Assembly: GCF_009735625.1 (NCBI RefSeq)
Contig: NZ_CP046244.1
Span: 372,001-436,000 of the forward strand
From: Moorella glycerini
GTDB lineage: Bacteria > Bacillota > DSM-521 > Neomoorellales > Neomoorellaceae
Direction: 5' to 3'
DNA: 64,000 bases
The notes under the pieces were generated by a model. That model did no database searches. It was not told the origin of the DNA and was given only the letters and a program-made list of their open reading frames with translations. Both the position numbers and the translations under genes were made by a program. This document shows, piece after piece, positions 1-9,047 of this stretch (its first letter is position 1; every line of letters begins with the position of its first letter).

Positions 1-1154
1 TCTAATCCCTCTCCTTCAACAACCAAAAGGCGCAATCGCCCGTCAGGACCCGGGCTGAGACGCGTAATGGTGACCTCGCCTTCTTTTAAGGGAAAATTAA
101 CTGATAGCGCCATCTTTCGATTAGGATGCACGCCGGCTACCGGCACCACGTTACTCGCTGCTAGTGTGCGTGGGGCCGCCCCGCAGTGCCAGAAGGTTAA
201 AGTGTCTTCCTCTTCATCACCAATAACCAGATCAGCAAAAAAAACCGGCTGGCCTGATAAAAATTGTCCTATGAGTATGGTAGCCGCACCGTTAACATCG
301 GCCTCACAGGCAGCGCTGATACCGTCGTCATTCAACTGGCTTACTGCATAACACGCCGCACCGGCAAACTCTGTCATAAAAGCCGGCCAGCATTCGACAG
401 CAACCGCATCATACCTGTTCTCTTTAATAATTTCCTTCAGGGCCAGGTAGGCTTGTAAAGACTTGTTTATTTCTCCTGCCGACCTCCCTGCCAGTCCGTC
501 CAGGCCCTGTATCTTTTCTTTGGCGTGGTCCGGATTCATGCTGGCAGCAGCAGCAAAAACCTTATTTAAAGGGATATATTCTACTTTTATGCCAAGTTTA
601 GCATAAAGATCGACTTCGTTAAAATTTGAGGCATAGAATCCGGCTGGACGGTTGCCTGCGACGCCAATTTTTTTGCCTTTCAGCCAAGCCATAGATGCAG
701 CGGCACGCAAAAAGGCTACTACTTCTCTTACAGTTGCTGGGGAATCAATATCTCCATATACCGCTTTAAATTGCTTATTACCGGCCACCAGGGCGTTTGC
801 TGCCAGGTTTAAACCGCATAATGAATTTAACCTCAATCTTTCACCGGTGGGTTGTTCTTTAACCGCCCAAATAACCATAGGCAGGTCAGTATTTTCCCTT
901 AAGGTAAGAATTATGGAAGCATCACAAAAAGTACCCTGAAAGACTACTATGGCCTGGAGGTTGTGGCCATGAATTTTGGTGAACGCAATTTCTACTTCCT
1001 CGGGAGTTGTAATGGGCTCTTCTACCGCGAAGATATTTATGCCCTGCTGCTCTAAAATTCTTAAGGCAGCGCGATAATGTTTTTGGGCCAGGGTAATATC
1101 AAATTGGGGCCTCCCCAGCATAATTACTCCCACGTTTATACCTGTGGCTACCAT
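1..1154 (-). CDS. L-fucose/L-arabinose isomerase-like protein, 3' end outside window
   Basis: The minus frame is open from the ATG at 1154 to the window edge (about 384 codons), so the C-terminus is missing. The start is set by GGAGGAAGG ten bases upstream. The N-terminus reads MVATGINVGVIMLGRPQFD, followed by an alpha/beta pattern and segments such as AIVVFQGTFCDA and VAVECWPAF, which resemble the substrate-cleft regions of the L-fucose/L-arabinose isomerase fold. Such proteins interconvert aldoses and ketoses with Mn2+, but many family members are uncharacterised. It follows the sugar ABC permease by 33 bases and is probably co-transcribed, which suggests it acts on the imported sugar. Family assignment is by pattern; the substrate is unknown. 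Confidence 0.7.
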   Translation of the reverse strand, partial: MVATGINVGVIMLGRPQFDITLAQKHYRAALRILEQQGINIFAVEEPITTPEEVEIAFTKIHGHNLQAIVVFQGTFCDASIILTLRENTDLPMVIWAVKEQPTGERLRLNSLCGLNLAANALVAGNKQFKAVYGDIDSPATVREVVAFLRAAASMAWLKGKKIGVAGNRPAGFYASNFNEVDLYAKLGIKVEYIPLNKVFAAAASMNPDHAKEKIQGLDGLAGRSAGEINKSLQAYLALKEIIKENRYDAVAVECWPAFMTEFAGAACYAVSQLNDDGISAACEADVNGAATILIGQFLSGQPVFFADLVIGDEEEDTLTFWHCGAAPRTLAASNVVPVAGVHPNRKMALSVNFPLKEGEVTITRLSPGPDGRLRLLVVEGEGL

Positions 1155-1187
1155 AAATCTATCCTTCCTCCGGTACAATTAAATATC

Positions 1188-2069
1188 TTATCCCTCATAC
1201 GTGACTTTGCTGGCGTCCAAGATCCTGAACTGCAAAATGGTGATTACCGCAATGATTATCATATAAAGCACGGCTGAAGCGGCGGCATAGCCAAATTTAA
1301 AGTTATTAAAGGCCTCATGATAAATGAATAATGATAAAATCTCCGTAGCATAGGAAGGCCCGCCATTTGTCATGGCTAAAATCAAGTCAAAGGCCTTGAA
1401 GGATTGCAGGGTAGTATAAGCGACGACAATCGTAGCCGAAGGAGCCAACAGAGGCCAGGTGACCTTGGTAAAAGTCTGCCATTTACTGGCTCCTTCGATC
1501 CTGGCAACCTCGTATAAGGATTGGGGAATAGAGTTGAGGCCGGCAATAAATATAGTCATTACCTGTCCCGTATGGGCCCATACCTGGACAAAAGCCAGGC
1601 TATATATAGCGATATTTTTATCACCCAGCCATGACTTAATGAAGGAACCAAGGCCAATCCTGGTTAAAAATAAATTCAAGGAACCAAGACTCGGATCATA
1701 AACAAAAATCCAGATAAAGGCTACAGAAACTGAGGCGATAATAGTTGGCAAGAAAAACAATGCGCGATAAAAAATATTGAGCCTTGTGTTTTTAGCTAGG
1801 ATAGTAGCAAAAATCAAGGAGAATAGTGTTTGAAAAACAACCACGAAGAGCATATATTTTATGTTGTTGCTAAAAGCCTGCCTAAAGATTTGATCATCTA
1901 CTATCAGGGTCTTGAAGTTGTTCAGACCAACCCAGGAAAAATTAGGTGCAATCCCGTTCCAGTTGGTGAAGCTTAGACCTAAAACCGATAGCAAAGGGAT
2001 AACAAAAAATATTACATACAGAGCTAGTCCCGGGACAACAAACAGGAATAAACCCCGATATTTCCTCAT
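1188..2069 (-). CDS. Carbohydrate ABC transporter permease (MalF/UgpA type)
   Basis: A 293-residue inner-membrane permease of the CUT1 class. The N-terminus (MRKYRGLFLFVVPGLALYV) is a membrane segment, and about six hydrophobic segments follow. The EAA-type loop that contacts the ATPase reads YEVARIEGASKWQTFTKVTWPLL (residues about 185-208). It lies downstream of the binding-protein gene, separated by a long hairpin. CUT1 importers normally use two different permeases encoded side by side; no MalG-type partner follows here, only 33 bases before the isomerase-like gene, and no ATPase is nearby. The partners must be encoded elsewhere, or this importer is incomplete. Family certain, sugar unknown. 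Confidence 0.9.
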   Translation of the reverse strand: MRKYRGLFLFVVPGLALYVIFFVIPLLSVLGLSFTNWNGIAPNFSWVGLNNFKTLIVDDQIFRQAFSNNIKYMLFVVVFQTLFSLIFATILAKNTRLNIFYRALFFLPTIIASVSVAFIWIFVYDPSLGSLNLFLTRIGLGSFIKSWLGDKNIAIYSLAFVQVWAHTGQVMTIFIAGLNSIPQSLYEVARIEGASKWQTFTKVTWPLLAPSATIVVAYTTLQSFKAFDLILAMTNGGPSYATEILSLFIYHEAFNNFKFGYAAASAVLYMIIIAVITILQFRILDASKVTYEG

Positions 2070-2100
2070 AAAACAATATATCCTCCCATAAAAAAATGGG

Positions 2101-2142
2101 GAAATATAGAGAGAAGAGGGCCATCTCTTCTCTCTATATTTC
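2101..2142 (-). terminator. 42-nt perfect hairpin inside sugar ABC operon
   Basis: An 18-bp perfect inverted repeat (2101-2118 with 2125-2142) has a 6-base centre GGCCAT. Read on the minus strand it is followed four bases later by seven T residues, just before the permease Shine-Dalgarno GGGAGG. It looks like a partial intrinsic terminator or RNA-stabilising stem that keeps binding-protein expression above permease expression. Confidence 0.75.
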
Positions 2143-2169
2143 TATAATATTTCTATATGGCATTGGTTT

Positions 2170-3435
2170 TTATTGTTTCTTGACAACCATATCTACGGCC
2201 TTCTGGGCTTTAGCAGCAGCATCTTCAGGCGACATACCACTTAAAACATCCGCTATTGCATTGGTGACCGCAGTTTCTACTTCTCGCACCGTAATCATAT
2301 AACGTGGTTGGAATAAAGTCTTTTTTGAGAGCCACTTGGATTGCTCGGTTAACTCGGGAGAATCATATTTGACGTTATTAACAGTTAAAAGCTGCCCGGT
2401 AGCGTTGGCATATTGACTGGCAATATCCGGCCGGAAGAGATACTCCAGGAATTTCTTGGCGGCCTCGATATTTTTAGACTTGCTGTTGATGCCTAACATG
2501 AAAGTAGCGGTATGAATACCTTCATATTTCATTTGATCGGCCGGTACAGTTATAGGGGCCAGCAGACCCTGGTGTATATTAGGATTTTGTTGTTTGATGG
2601 TAGCCATCATATAGGATCCCTGGGCTAACATAGCGCCCTTACCCTGGGCAAACAGGGCTGCAGCCCCGGCTTTTTTGGTTCCTAATACATCCTTCTGGAA
2701 ATAACCTTTGTCATTGAGTTCTTTGAATTGTTTCAAGGTAGTAACAAACCAGGGATCAGTTAGCTTGGCTTCGCCCTTCTGGACTTTACTTAATGTATCT
2801 CCAGACGGCATATTATTCATTAGCATGGGATTAATAAATTGGCCAAAACCAATCTCACTGTCCAGGATAATTGGTGTAATGCCGTTATCTTTTAATTTCT
2901 GACATAGAGCCAAAAATCCTTGCCAGTCCTTCGGGGGTTCCAAATTATACTTTTGAAAAATGTCTTTGTTGTAAACAGGAATATTATAAACTAACTGGTA
3001 AGGAATTGCATATTGTTTGCCATTAATCTGCCCGGGTTTCAAAAGCTCGGGATTGAAATTACCCAAAAAGCTCGAGCCGCTTAAATCAACATAGGCATTG
3101 GCGGAGGATAAAGCAGCAAAATCGCTGCCCGGCATAGTAGCGAAAATATCCGGCCCTTCTCCGCCTTGTAACTCTGCCTGTATCTTGGTCCGGTACTGCT
3201 CTGAAGTTTCAACACTCTGGTTCACAACTATATTGGGATTTTCCTTTTGAAATTGCTGGATAATTTTGTTGAAGGCTTCCAGGTCCTCCCCACGCCAGTG
3301 GGCGAAACGAATAGTCACCTTCTCTTGCCCGGCCGCCTTTTGCCCTTCACTCGAATTTTTGGCTCCTCCACACCCGGCCAGGATAAGACTGGCAATAATA
3401 AACATTGACAGCGCGACGGCAATTCTTTTTTTCAT
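2170..3435 (-). CDS. Sugar ABC transporter substrate-binding lipoprotein
   Basis: A 421-residue extracellular solute-binding protein (family 1, MalE-like). The lipoprotein signal is MKKRIAVALSMFIIASLILAGC, with lipobox LAGC and the acylated Cys at residue 22. The mature part has the family pattern: VTIRFAHWRGEDLEAFNKII near the N-terminus, the FATMPGSDFAAL region, and AAKKFLEYLF near residue 330. The start is supported by GGAGG upstream of the ATG. It is the first gene of the unit reading binding protein, permease, isomerase-like protein, driven by the promoter that overlaps the end of glpC. It captures a sugar or oligosaccharide outside the membrane; the ligand cannot be read from sequence. 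Confidence 0.93.
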   Translation of the reverse strand: MKKRIAVALSMFIIASLILAGCGGAKNSSEGQKAAGQEKVTIRFAHWRGEDLEAFNKIIQQFQKENPNIVVNQSVETSEQYRTKIQAELQGGEGPDIFATMPGSDFAALSSANAYVDLSGSSFLGNFNPELLKPGQINGKQYAIPYQLVYNIPVYNKDIFQKYNLEPPKDWQGFLALCQKLKDNGITPIILDSEIGFGQFINPMLMNNMPSGDTLSKVQKGEAKLTDPWFVTTLKQFKELNDKGYFQKDVLGTKKAGAAALFAQGKGAMLAQGSYMMATIKQQNPNIHQGLLAPITVPADQMKYEGIHTATFMLGINSKSKNIEAAKKFLEYLFRPDIASQYANATGQLLTVNNVKYDSPELTEQSKWLSKKTLFQPRYMITVREVETAVTNAIADVLSGMSPEDAAAKAQKAVDMVVKKQ

Positions 3436-3545
3436 TCTTCAGCCCTCCTAAAGATTAATAATCTCTGTCACTATCTCTAACAAGCTACTGAAAATAATTG
3501 TTTCTCAATTATCACCCCCTAAAATTATATATATATATATTTATA

Positions 3546-3574
3546 ATTGTAAACTAAAGTGTTTCAATTGTCAA
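3546..3574 (-). promoter_or_regulatory. Promoter with operator-like palindrome for sugar ABC operon
   Basis: On the minus strand TTGACA (3569-3574), 17 bases, then TACAAT (3546-3551): a near-consensus sigma-A promoter. The -35 box overlaps the glpC stop codon. The spacer carries the imperfect palindrome TTGAAACACTTTAGTTTACAA, a likely repressor site. So the sugar importer can be transcribed separately from the upstream glp genes. Confidence 0.75.
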
Positions 3575-4746
3575 TGAGCCAGGGACTTTTCTATGAGTTG
3601 AACCGGATGTAATACCTGGTAGCCCGTGCCGTGTTCAATTTGTAGTTTGCACATCCCGCAGTCGGTTATTACATATCGATAACGGCTTTCTTTAATCGAC
3701 CTGAACAACTCGCTACCCATATCCAGGGACAGGTTATATTTTTCTTTTTTATAGCCGAAGGTACCGGCCATACCGCAGCACCACTCGTAGTTAATCAAAA
3801 GATTATCTGTCCCCTCCATCATCCTGGCAAATGGCAGGCCTATACTTTGGGCTTTAAGATGGCAGGGTACATGATAATAAACACCTCCTTCTATTGGAGA
3901 CTTGGCTTTGATACCTTCCGCTTCCAATAACTCGCCTACATCCCAAACACCTGCAGCTAATCTCTGGCTGCCTTCGATGGCAAAGATTTCTTTATATTCT
4001 TCTTTCAACGCCAGGGCACAACTGGGGCAACTGGTGACGACTTTGTAACCTTTATCCAGATAAGCCAGTAATCTTGCCACGTTTATTTCTGCCAGGCGCC
4101 GCGCTTGCTTTAAAAAACCATTGCTCAATAAAGGCGTCCCACAGCACTTTAAGGGTGCTATCTCCACCTGATAATCTGCATGTTGGAGAAGCTTAATAGT
4201 CGCCCCGGCTACCCCCGTATCAAAGTAAGACGCATAGCAACCTATAAAATAAACGGCTTTTTTAGCTGATGGTTTATCACCGGCTACAACTTTAATCCGG
4301 CGCCGATCATACATGGGCAGGGGACGCTGCCCGGTAATACCCACATTTTCGAACAATCCTCGCAACAGTCCGGCTTGTAAAAAAGTATTCGTTAACGGCG
4401 CCAGGGTTTTACCTAAACCGCCGAAGATATAAATATTTGCCAGGAACCAATCTCTAGCTCTATCCTTTAGGGGTAAAACCAAACTTGATTTATGTTTTAA
4501 ATTAAAGTAAGCCGGTTTTACCCCATGGGGGCAGGCCAGGTTACACTGCTGGCAGTTTGTACAGTATGATAATTCCTGGATAGCTTTATAATCCCCGGCA
4601 TTTCCCCCGACCAACCACTGGCGTTCCAGTTCCGGGCCCAAATATTTAGGGCCGGGGAAGTTGATTTCTTTTTTTATCACCGGGCACTGCGTATAGCATA
4701 TGTTGCACTTCAAGCAAAAATCTAGCATTTTCTCTAGTTGTTTCAC
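3571..4746 (-). CDS. glpC: Anaerobic glycerol-3-phosphate dehydrogenase subunit C
   Basis: A 391-residue iron-sulfur subunit that passes electrons from GlpAB to the membrane pool or to other carriers. Two ferredoxin-type [4Fe-4S] motifs lie at the N-terminus (CLKCNICYTQCP and CTNCQQCNLACP). They are followed by two cysteine-rich CCG domains of the heterodisulfide-reductase type, visible as PLKCCGTPL and YEWCCGMAGTFG. The start is GTG, three bases after the glpB stop, preceded by GGGGG. No amphipathic or membrane segment is obvious. In E. coli, GlpC anchors GlpAB; here the final acceptor is unknown (a quinone or ferredoxin-linked route are both possible). It is the last gene of the glp group. 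Confidence 0.92.
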   Translation of the reverse strand: MKQLEKMLDFCLKCNICYTQCPVIKKEINFPGPKYLGPELERQWLVGGNAGDYKAIQELSYCTNCQQCNLACPHGVKPAYFNLKHKSSLVLPLKDRARDWFLANIYIFGGLGKTLAPLTNTFLQAGLLRGLFENVGITGQRPLPMYDRRRIKVVAGDKPSAKKAVYFIGCYASYFDTGVAGATIKLLQHADYQVEIAPLKCCGTPLLSNGFLKQARRLAEINVARLLAYLDKGYKVVTSCPSCALALKEEYKEIFAIEGSQRLAAGVWDVGELLEAEGIKAKSPIEGGVYYHVPCHLKAQSIGLPFARMMEGTDNLLINYEWCCGMAGTFGYKKEKYNLSLDMGSELFRSIKESRYRYVITDCGMCKLQIEHGTGYQVLHPVQLIEKSLAH

Positions 4747-4748
4747 CC

Positions 4749-6023
4749 TTACGACCCCCGCGCAGCCAATGCTCCTGCTAAATATCCTGTTACTAAAGCG
4801 ACCCCATTCCCGCTTTTTTCAGCGAAGGGATCGTACCCGTAAAGGTTGCGCCCGGCAATGAATACATTGCGATATAGTACCCGGTCTTGTTGATCCTTCG
4901 GTTGAAGCCTTGGGGTAACCCTTAAACCGGCATAAGCATACGGCTGATTTGCAAAGAAATCTTCGTCGTGAACCCTTATATCGCCGTGGACAGGGAGGTT
5001 AAAAACCCGCTCTTCGGCATCTGTGACCCCCACCTTAATTCCGCCACCGAGGACCCCACCGGTGGCTAAAATATAATTTCGTGCCCGGAAATATATCTCT
5101 CGACCATTAACGGCAACTGCAGTTACCCCCCGGCACTCCCCCGACGCTGTATCCACCTTTTTAATTTCGCAATTCCAATAGAACTCGACGTGCTTTCGCT
5201 GGAGATAGGCCAGGAGACCTTCTGCCAGGCGGAAACCCATAACCGAGGGCGGCAGGGTGGGGATCTCCATCACCGGACAATCCAGGGTTTCCTCAAAGGA
5301 TGACAGCACCTCCGGCCACCGGTAAACACCCAATACCGACGGGATAACTAAAAGGGTACCCGGCTTGATTACCTTCTTCAGTTGTGCGATGGCCCTCTCC
5401 CTGATTTCCTTATTCTCGAGCATCAGGGCTACATCAAAACTGTTAATTTCTTTCGTGGTGATATTTATTCCTAATTCCAGCCATTTTGCTTCTATTTCGG
5501 TTGGCAGGTTGAATTGGCGGCATTGCTCCTGCAAATTTTCCGCAACTAAAAAGGGAAAAAAGTCTCCCTGCTCTTGAAAACCGGCTACCAGCACCTTCGG
5601 GTAATTTTCTAAATGGGGTTTTGCCGTACGGGGTACCATTGCCGTAGGTGCAATGGCCCCCACTGCCGTGGGTAATAACCTGTTTTGCTCCCAGGAACCG
5701 TAATAAGGGTAGCCAATTGCCGCCATCAAGTTGCTAAAATAAGCAAAGGCTTCACGAATAGTCTTTTCGCCGGCGATAGCATAGGGGTGCTCGGGTTCCC
5801 CGGTGATTAATTCTTGCAATGCCCGTGTAGTTTTCTTTAAAGGTTCTCGGGCAAGGCGGGGGTAATAACCAAGGAAGTCAATAAAACCCGCAGCAGCATA
5901 GAGATTCCCCTTGCCTTCCGCGATAACTGCGACTTTCTTATTGCGATCTGCTGCCGTTACGGCGGCCATTAGACCCGAAAAACCGGCACCAATTACCAGG
6001 ACATCACACTGCATTGTTTTCAC
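4749..6023 (-). CDS. glpB: Anaerobic glycerol-3-phosphate dehydrogenase subunit B
   Basis: A 424-residue flavoprotein subunit. The dinucleotide-binding motif is at the N-terminus (CDVLVIGAGFSGLMAAVTAA), and a second FAD-contacting segment reads NYILATGGVLGGGIKVG near residue 345. The C-terminal NVFIAGRNLYGYDPFAEKSG is typical of GlpB. It overlaps glpA by 20 bases, which implies translational coupling and a stable GlpAB dimer. It oxidises sn-glycerol 3-phosphate to dihydroxyacetone phosphate together with GlpA, at the inner face of the membrane. Length matches the family (about 420 residues). Confidence 0.92.
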   Translation of the reverse strand: MKTMQCDVLVIGAGFSGLMAAVTAADRNKKVAVIAEGKGNLYAAAGFIDFLGYYPRLAREPLKKTTRALQELITGEPEHPYAIAGEKTIREAFAYFSNLMAAIGYPYYGSWEQNRLLPTAVGAIAPTAMVPRTAKPHLENYPKVLVAGFQEQGDFFPFLVAENLQEQCRQFNLPTEIEAKWLELGINITTKEINSFDVALMLENKEIRERAIAQLKKVIKPGTLLVIPSVLGVYRWPEVLSSFEETLDCPVMEIPTLPPSVMGFRLAEGLLAYLQRKHVEFYWNCEIKKVDTASGECRGVTAVAVNGREIYFRARNYILATGGVLGGGIKVGVTDAEERVFNLPVHGDIRVHDEDFFANQPYAYAGLRVTPRLQPKDQQDRVLYRNVFIAGRNLYGYDPFAEKSGNGVALVTGYLAGALAARGS

Positions 6024-7524
6024 TTTCCAGCTTGGCTAGATTTAAAGTACCCAGGTATATGCCACGGGTAATTTCCATTTCTTGGGCCTGATCGCCCCAT
6101 AAAACAAAGCGATTACCTTTCCACCTTTCCTGGATATGCTCTTTTAACAGCCTGGCGGCTTTTGCCGCTGTAACGGTCGCATTACCATGATAATAGCCGG
6201 CTGCTTTGAAAGTACAGAAGGTTCCCTGGCAAGGTCCCATGCCCAGGCGCGTCAGGCGGCGCACATCATTAAAGGTGAAGTATGCCTTTTCTTTCACGGC
6301 CTCAGTTAACATTTCTGCAGTCACCATTTCACATTGGCAGAGGAAGCTATACGATTTCTGCCTTGCTTTAATTGCGTCGGCATCATAGGGTATAACGTCA
6401 GTCATACAATTTCGTTCTATGCCGAGCTTTTTACAGGCCATATCTGCGGCCACCTGAGCCATCAAGCGAAAGGTGGTTAGCTTCCCCCCAGCTGCCGAGA
6501 TCAAGCCATGCACGCCGTCTACCTGTTCATGATCGATAACGGAAAAATCTCTGGTCGCCTGGCGCCCGGTCTCACCGGCATCACCCTGGTAAATCGGGCG
6601 CACCCCGGCAAAGGCCCGGATTAAACGCCTCTCCCTTAAACCGGGGAAAATCCTTGCGCCTTCATCCAATAGTTTGCTCACTTCCCGGAGTGTCACCTGA
6701 TGGTCGTCGGGAGAGGGAACTATTACCGATGTTGTCCCGAAAATAGTTACGTTCCCGTGGGGTACGAATATATCGCCGTCGCCTGGAGGCCGCAGCCTGT
6801 TGATCACCCTGCCGCAGAGGCGGTGGCTGAACACCAGCAGGGCGCCTTTATCGTGGATTATATTCAATTTAATCCCAGCCATGGCGGCAATACACCCCGC
6901 CCAGGAACCGGCAGCATTAACCACTACCTGGCAGGCGACAAACTCCTCCTGGCCGGTTACCTGGTTCTTAAGATAAACGCCGCGAACAGAGCCGTTTTTT
7001 AATTCCAGCCCGGTTACCAGGGTGTAAGTTTTAACCTTCGCCTCAAGCCTTGCAGCGGAACGAGCATTGGCTTCTACCAACTTGAACCCGTCGATGGCTG
7101 CATCGGGTACGAGAAAAACCCTCTTTATTTCCGGGTTCAGCAACGGTTCCTTTTTTAGCGCCTCTTTTACAGGTACTTCCTTAATGCTTATACCTGCAGC
7201 CTGGCATCGAGCAGTCCATGTCGCTATATAGTCATCGTCATCTTCAGGAGTTGCAACGAAGTAGCCGCCTGTATCCGCAATAAATTCCCCGGCCACCCTT
7301 TTTAAAATCGCATTTTCCCGGGCGCACTCGGCGGCAGCATGGGGGTCATTCACAGCATACCTGGCGCCACTATGCAGCAGCCCGTGGAATCTACCGCTTG
7401 TACCGCTGGCCAGGCCATCTTTCTCGACCAGCAGGCAGCTCACGCCCCTTAGGGCCAGGTCCCTTAAGATACCCGTTCCGGTAGCGCCGCCGCCGATAAT
7501 TACTACTTGAAAATCATCCTGCAT
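6004..7524 (-). CDS. glpA: Anaerobic glycerol-3-phosphate dehydrogenase subunit A
   Basis: A 506-residue catalytic flavoprotein. The FAD motif VVIIGGGATGTGILRDLALRG starts at residue 7, and the DAO-type body contains LHSGARYAV and AAGGKLTTFRLMAQVAAD. The C-terminal BFD-type [2Fe-2S] domain shows C-x-C (FLCQCEMVT) and GPCQGTFC. It is slightly shorter than the E. coli protein (about 540). It begins 12 bases after glpK with AGAGGT upstream and overlaps glpB. It converts glycerol 3-phosphate made by GlpK to dihydroxyacetone phosphate. No GlpF glycerol facilitator is encoded nearby, so glycerol may enter passively or arise inside the cell. Confidence 0.93.
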   Translation of the reverse strand: MQDDFQVVIIGGGATGTGILRDLALRGVSCLLVEKDGLASGTSGRFHGLLHSGARYAVNDPHAAAECARENAILKRVAGEFIADTGGYFVATPEDDDDYIATWTARCQAAGISIKEVPVKEALKKEPLLNPEIKRVFLVPDAAIDGFKLVEANARSAARLEAKVKTYTLVTGLELKNGSVRGVYLKNQVTGQEEFVACQVVVNAAGSWAGCIAAMAGIKLNIIHDKGALLVFSHRLCGRVINRLRPPGDGDIFVPHGNVTIFGTTSVIVPSPDDHQVTLREVSKLLDEGARIFPGLRERRLIRAFAGVRPIYQGDAGETGRQATRDFSVIDHEQVDGVHGLISAAGGKLTTFRLMAQVAADMACKKLGIERNCMTDVIPYDADAIKARQKSYSFLCQCEMVTAEMLTEAVKEKAYFTFNDVRRLTRLGMGPCQGTFCTFKAAGYYHGNATVTAAKAARLLKEHIQERWKGNRFVLWGDQAQEMEITRGIYLGTLNLAKLESENNAV

Positions 7525-7536
7525 TTTTACCGACCT

Positions 7537-9024
7537 CTAGGCCCAATCTTTCGCCCTTGCTACCGCCTTTTCCCAGTTCCTGTATAAAACTGCCGCTTTA
7601 TCAAGGGACATCCTGGGTGTAAAGGTTCTATCCACTTGCCATTTATTCTTTATCTCCTCCAGGCCCGAATACACACCTGCACCTAGTCCCGCGAGAAAAG
7701 CGGCGCCCAGGGCGGTCGTCTCGTTTACCTTCGGCCTGTCTACAGGTATCTGGATTAAATCCGCCTGGAACTGCATTAAAAAGTTGTTTTGGGCCGCACC
7801 CCCGTCAATGCGCATCCCCTGCAGTACAATACCGGTATCTGAAACCATAGCATCAAGGACAGCCTTTGTTTGATAGGCTATGGCTTCCAGGGCGGCCCTT
7901 ACCAGGTGATATTTATTAGCGCCCCTGGTAAGGCCGCATATTGTGCCCCTGGCATACATATCCCAGTAAGGCGCGCCCAGGCCGACAAAGGCAGGTACGA
8001 AGAAAACGCCGTTGGTGTCCTCCACCCGCAAGGCATATTCTTCCGATTCTGCGGCGCTGGCAATCAGTCCCAGTTCATCCCTCAACCATTGCACGACCGC
8101 CCCGGCTATGAAAACACTGCCTTCCAAAGCGTAATAAACCTCATTTCCTATCCCCCAGGCGATAGTTGATAACAGGCCCCGCTTGGAAACAGGAACCTCC
8201 GTGCCGGCATTCATTAAGATGAAGCACCCGGTTCCATAAGTGTTCTTCACCATTCCCGGGGTAAAACAACACTGCCCGAATAATGCCGCCTGCTGGTCAC
8301 CGGCCATCCCCGTGACAGGCACAGGGACACCAAAAATGGCCCTGTCGGTTGTTCCGAAATAACCGCAGGAAGGTCGTACCTCCGGCAGGATGGTAGCGGG
8401 GATACCCAGCTCCCTGAGCAGGTCCTCTTCCCACTTTAATTCATGGATATTGAAAAGCATGGTCCGGGACGCATTGGAGTAATCGGTAGCATGGACCTGG
8501 CCGCCGGTTAACCGCCACAATAACCAGGAATCAATTGTTCCGCATAAAACCCTGCCCCTATCGGCCCCTTCTCTAATCCCCGGCACATTATCCAATAGCC
8601 ATTTAATTTTCGTGGCCGAGAAATAGGCATCGATGACAAGACCCGTTTTTCCTTTAATTTCACCGGCCAGAGGGCTTCGCCGGAGTTCTTCGCATAAGGG
8701 AGCCGTGCGGCGGCATTGCCAGACGATAGCATTATATAAAGGCCGCCCGGTCTCTTTATCCCAGATTACTACCGTCTCCCTCTGGTTGGTAATACCAACG
8801 ACGGCAATATCCCCGGGTTCAAGCCCCGCTGCCAGTATGGCCTGACGGGCAACTTCTAACTGGCTGCTCCATATTTCTTCCGGGTCATGTTCTACCCAGC
8901 CAGGACGGGGATATATCTGCCGTATTTCTTTACTAACCTTCTCGACGGGCCTTCCATCAGGGTCGAAAACAATCGCCCGCGAGCTGGTCGTGCCTTGATC
9001 CAGGGCCAGTAAAAACTTACGCAT
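7537..9024 (-). CDS. glpK: Glycerol kinase
   Basis: A 495-residue FGGY kinase that phosphorylates glycerol to sn-glycerol 3-phosphate using ATP. Family landmarks: [16 protein letters not shown] at the N-terminus (ATP phosphate loop), [57 protein letters not shown] and the C-terminal [20 protein letters not shown] place the start at 9024 ([10 protein letters not shown]), because GAGGTGG lies six bases before that ATG. A start five codons earlier is possible but less well supported. It heads the glpK-A-B-C series and lies 23 bases after the Gfo/Idh gene. Confidence 0.96.
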   Translation of the reverse strand: MRKFLLALDQGTTSSRAIVFDPDGRPVEKVSKEIRQIYPRPGWVEHDPEEIWSSQLEVARQAILAAGLEPGDIAVVGITNQRETVVIWDKETGRPLYNAIVWQCRRTAPLCEELRRSPLAGEIKGKTGLVIDAYFSATKIKWLLDNVPGIREGADRGRVLCGTIDSWLLWRLTGGQVHATDYSNASRTMLFNIHELKWEEDLLRELGIPATILPEVRPSCGYFGTTDRAIFGVPVPVTGMAGDQQAALFGQCCFTPGMVKNTYGTGCFILMNAGTEVPVSKRGLLSTIAWGIGNEVYYALEGSVFIAGAVVQWLRDELGLIASAAESEEYALRVEDTNGVFFVPAFVGLGAPYWDMYARGTICGLTRGANKYHLVRAALEAIAYQTKAVLDAMVSDTGIVLQGMRIDGGAAQNNFLMQFQADLIQIPVDRPKVNETTALGAAFLAGLGAGVYSGLEEIKNKWQVDRTFTPRMSLDKAAVLYRNWEKAVARAKDWA

Positions 9025-9047
9025 CCCGGTCCACCTCATCCGGCTGT

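Noticed and set aside
3523-3541. TA-dinucleotide run upstream of the sugar binding protein
   Set aside because: It is a simple AT-rich stretch downstream of the -10 box; no function is indicated.
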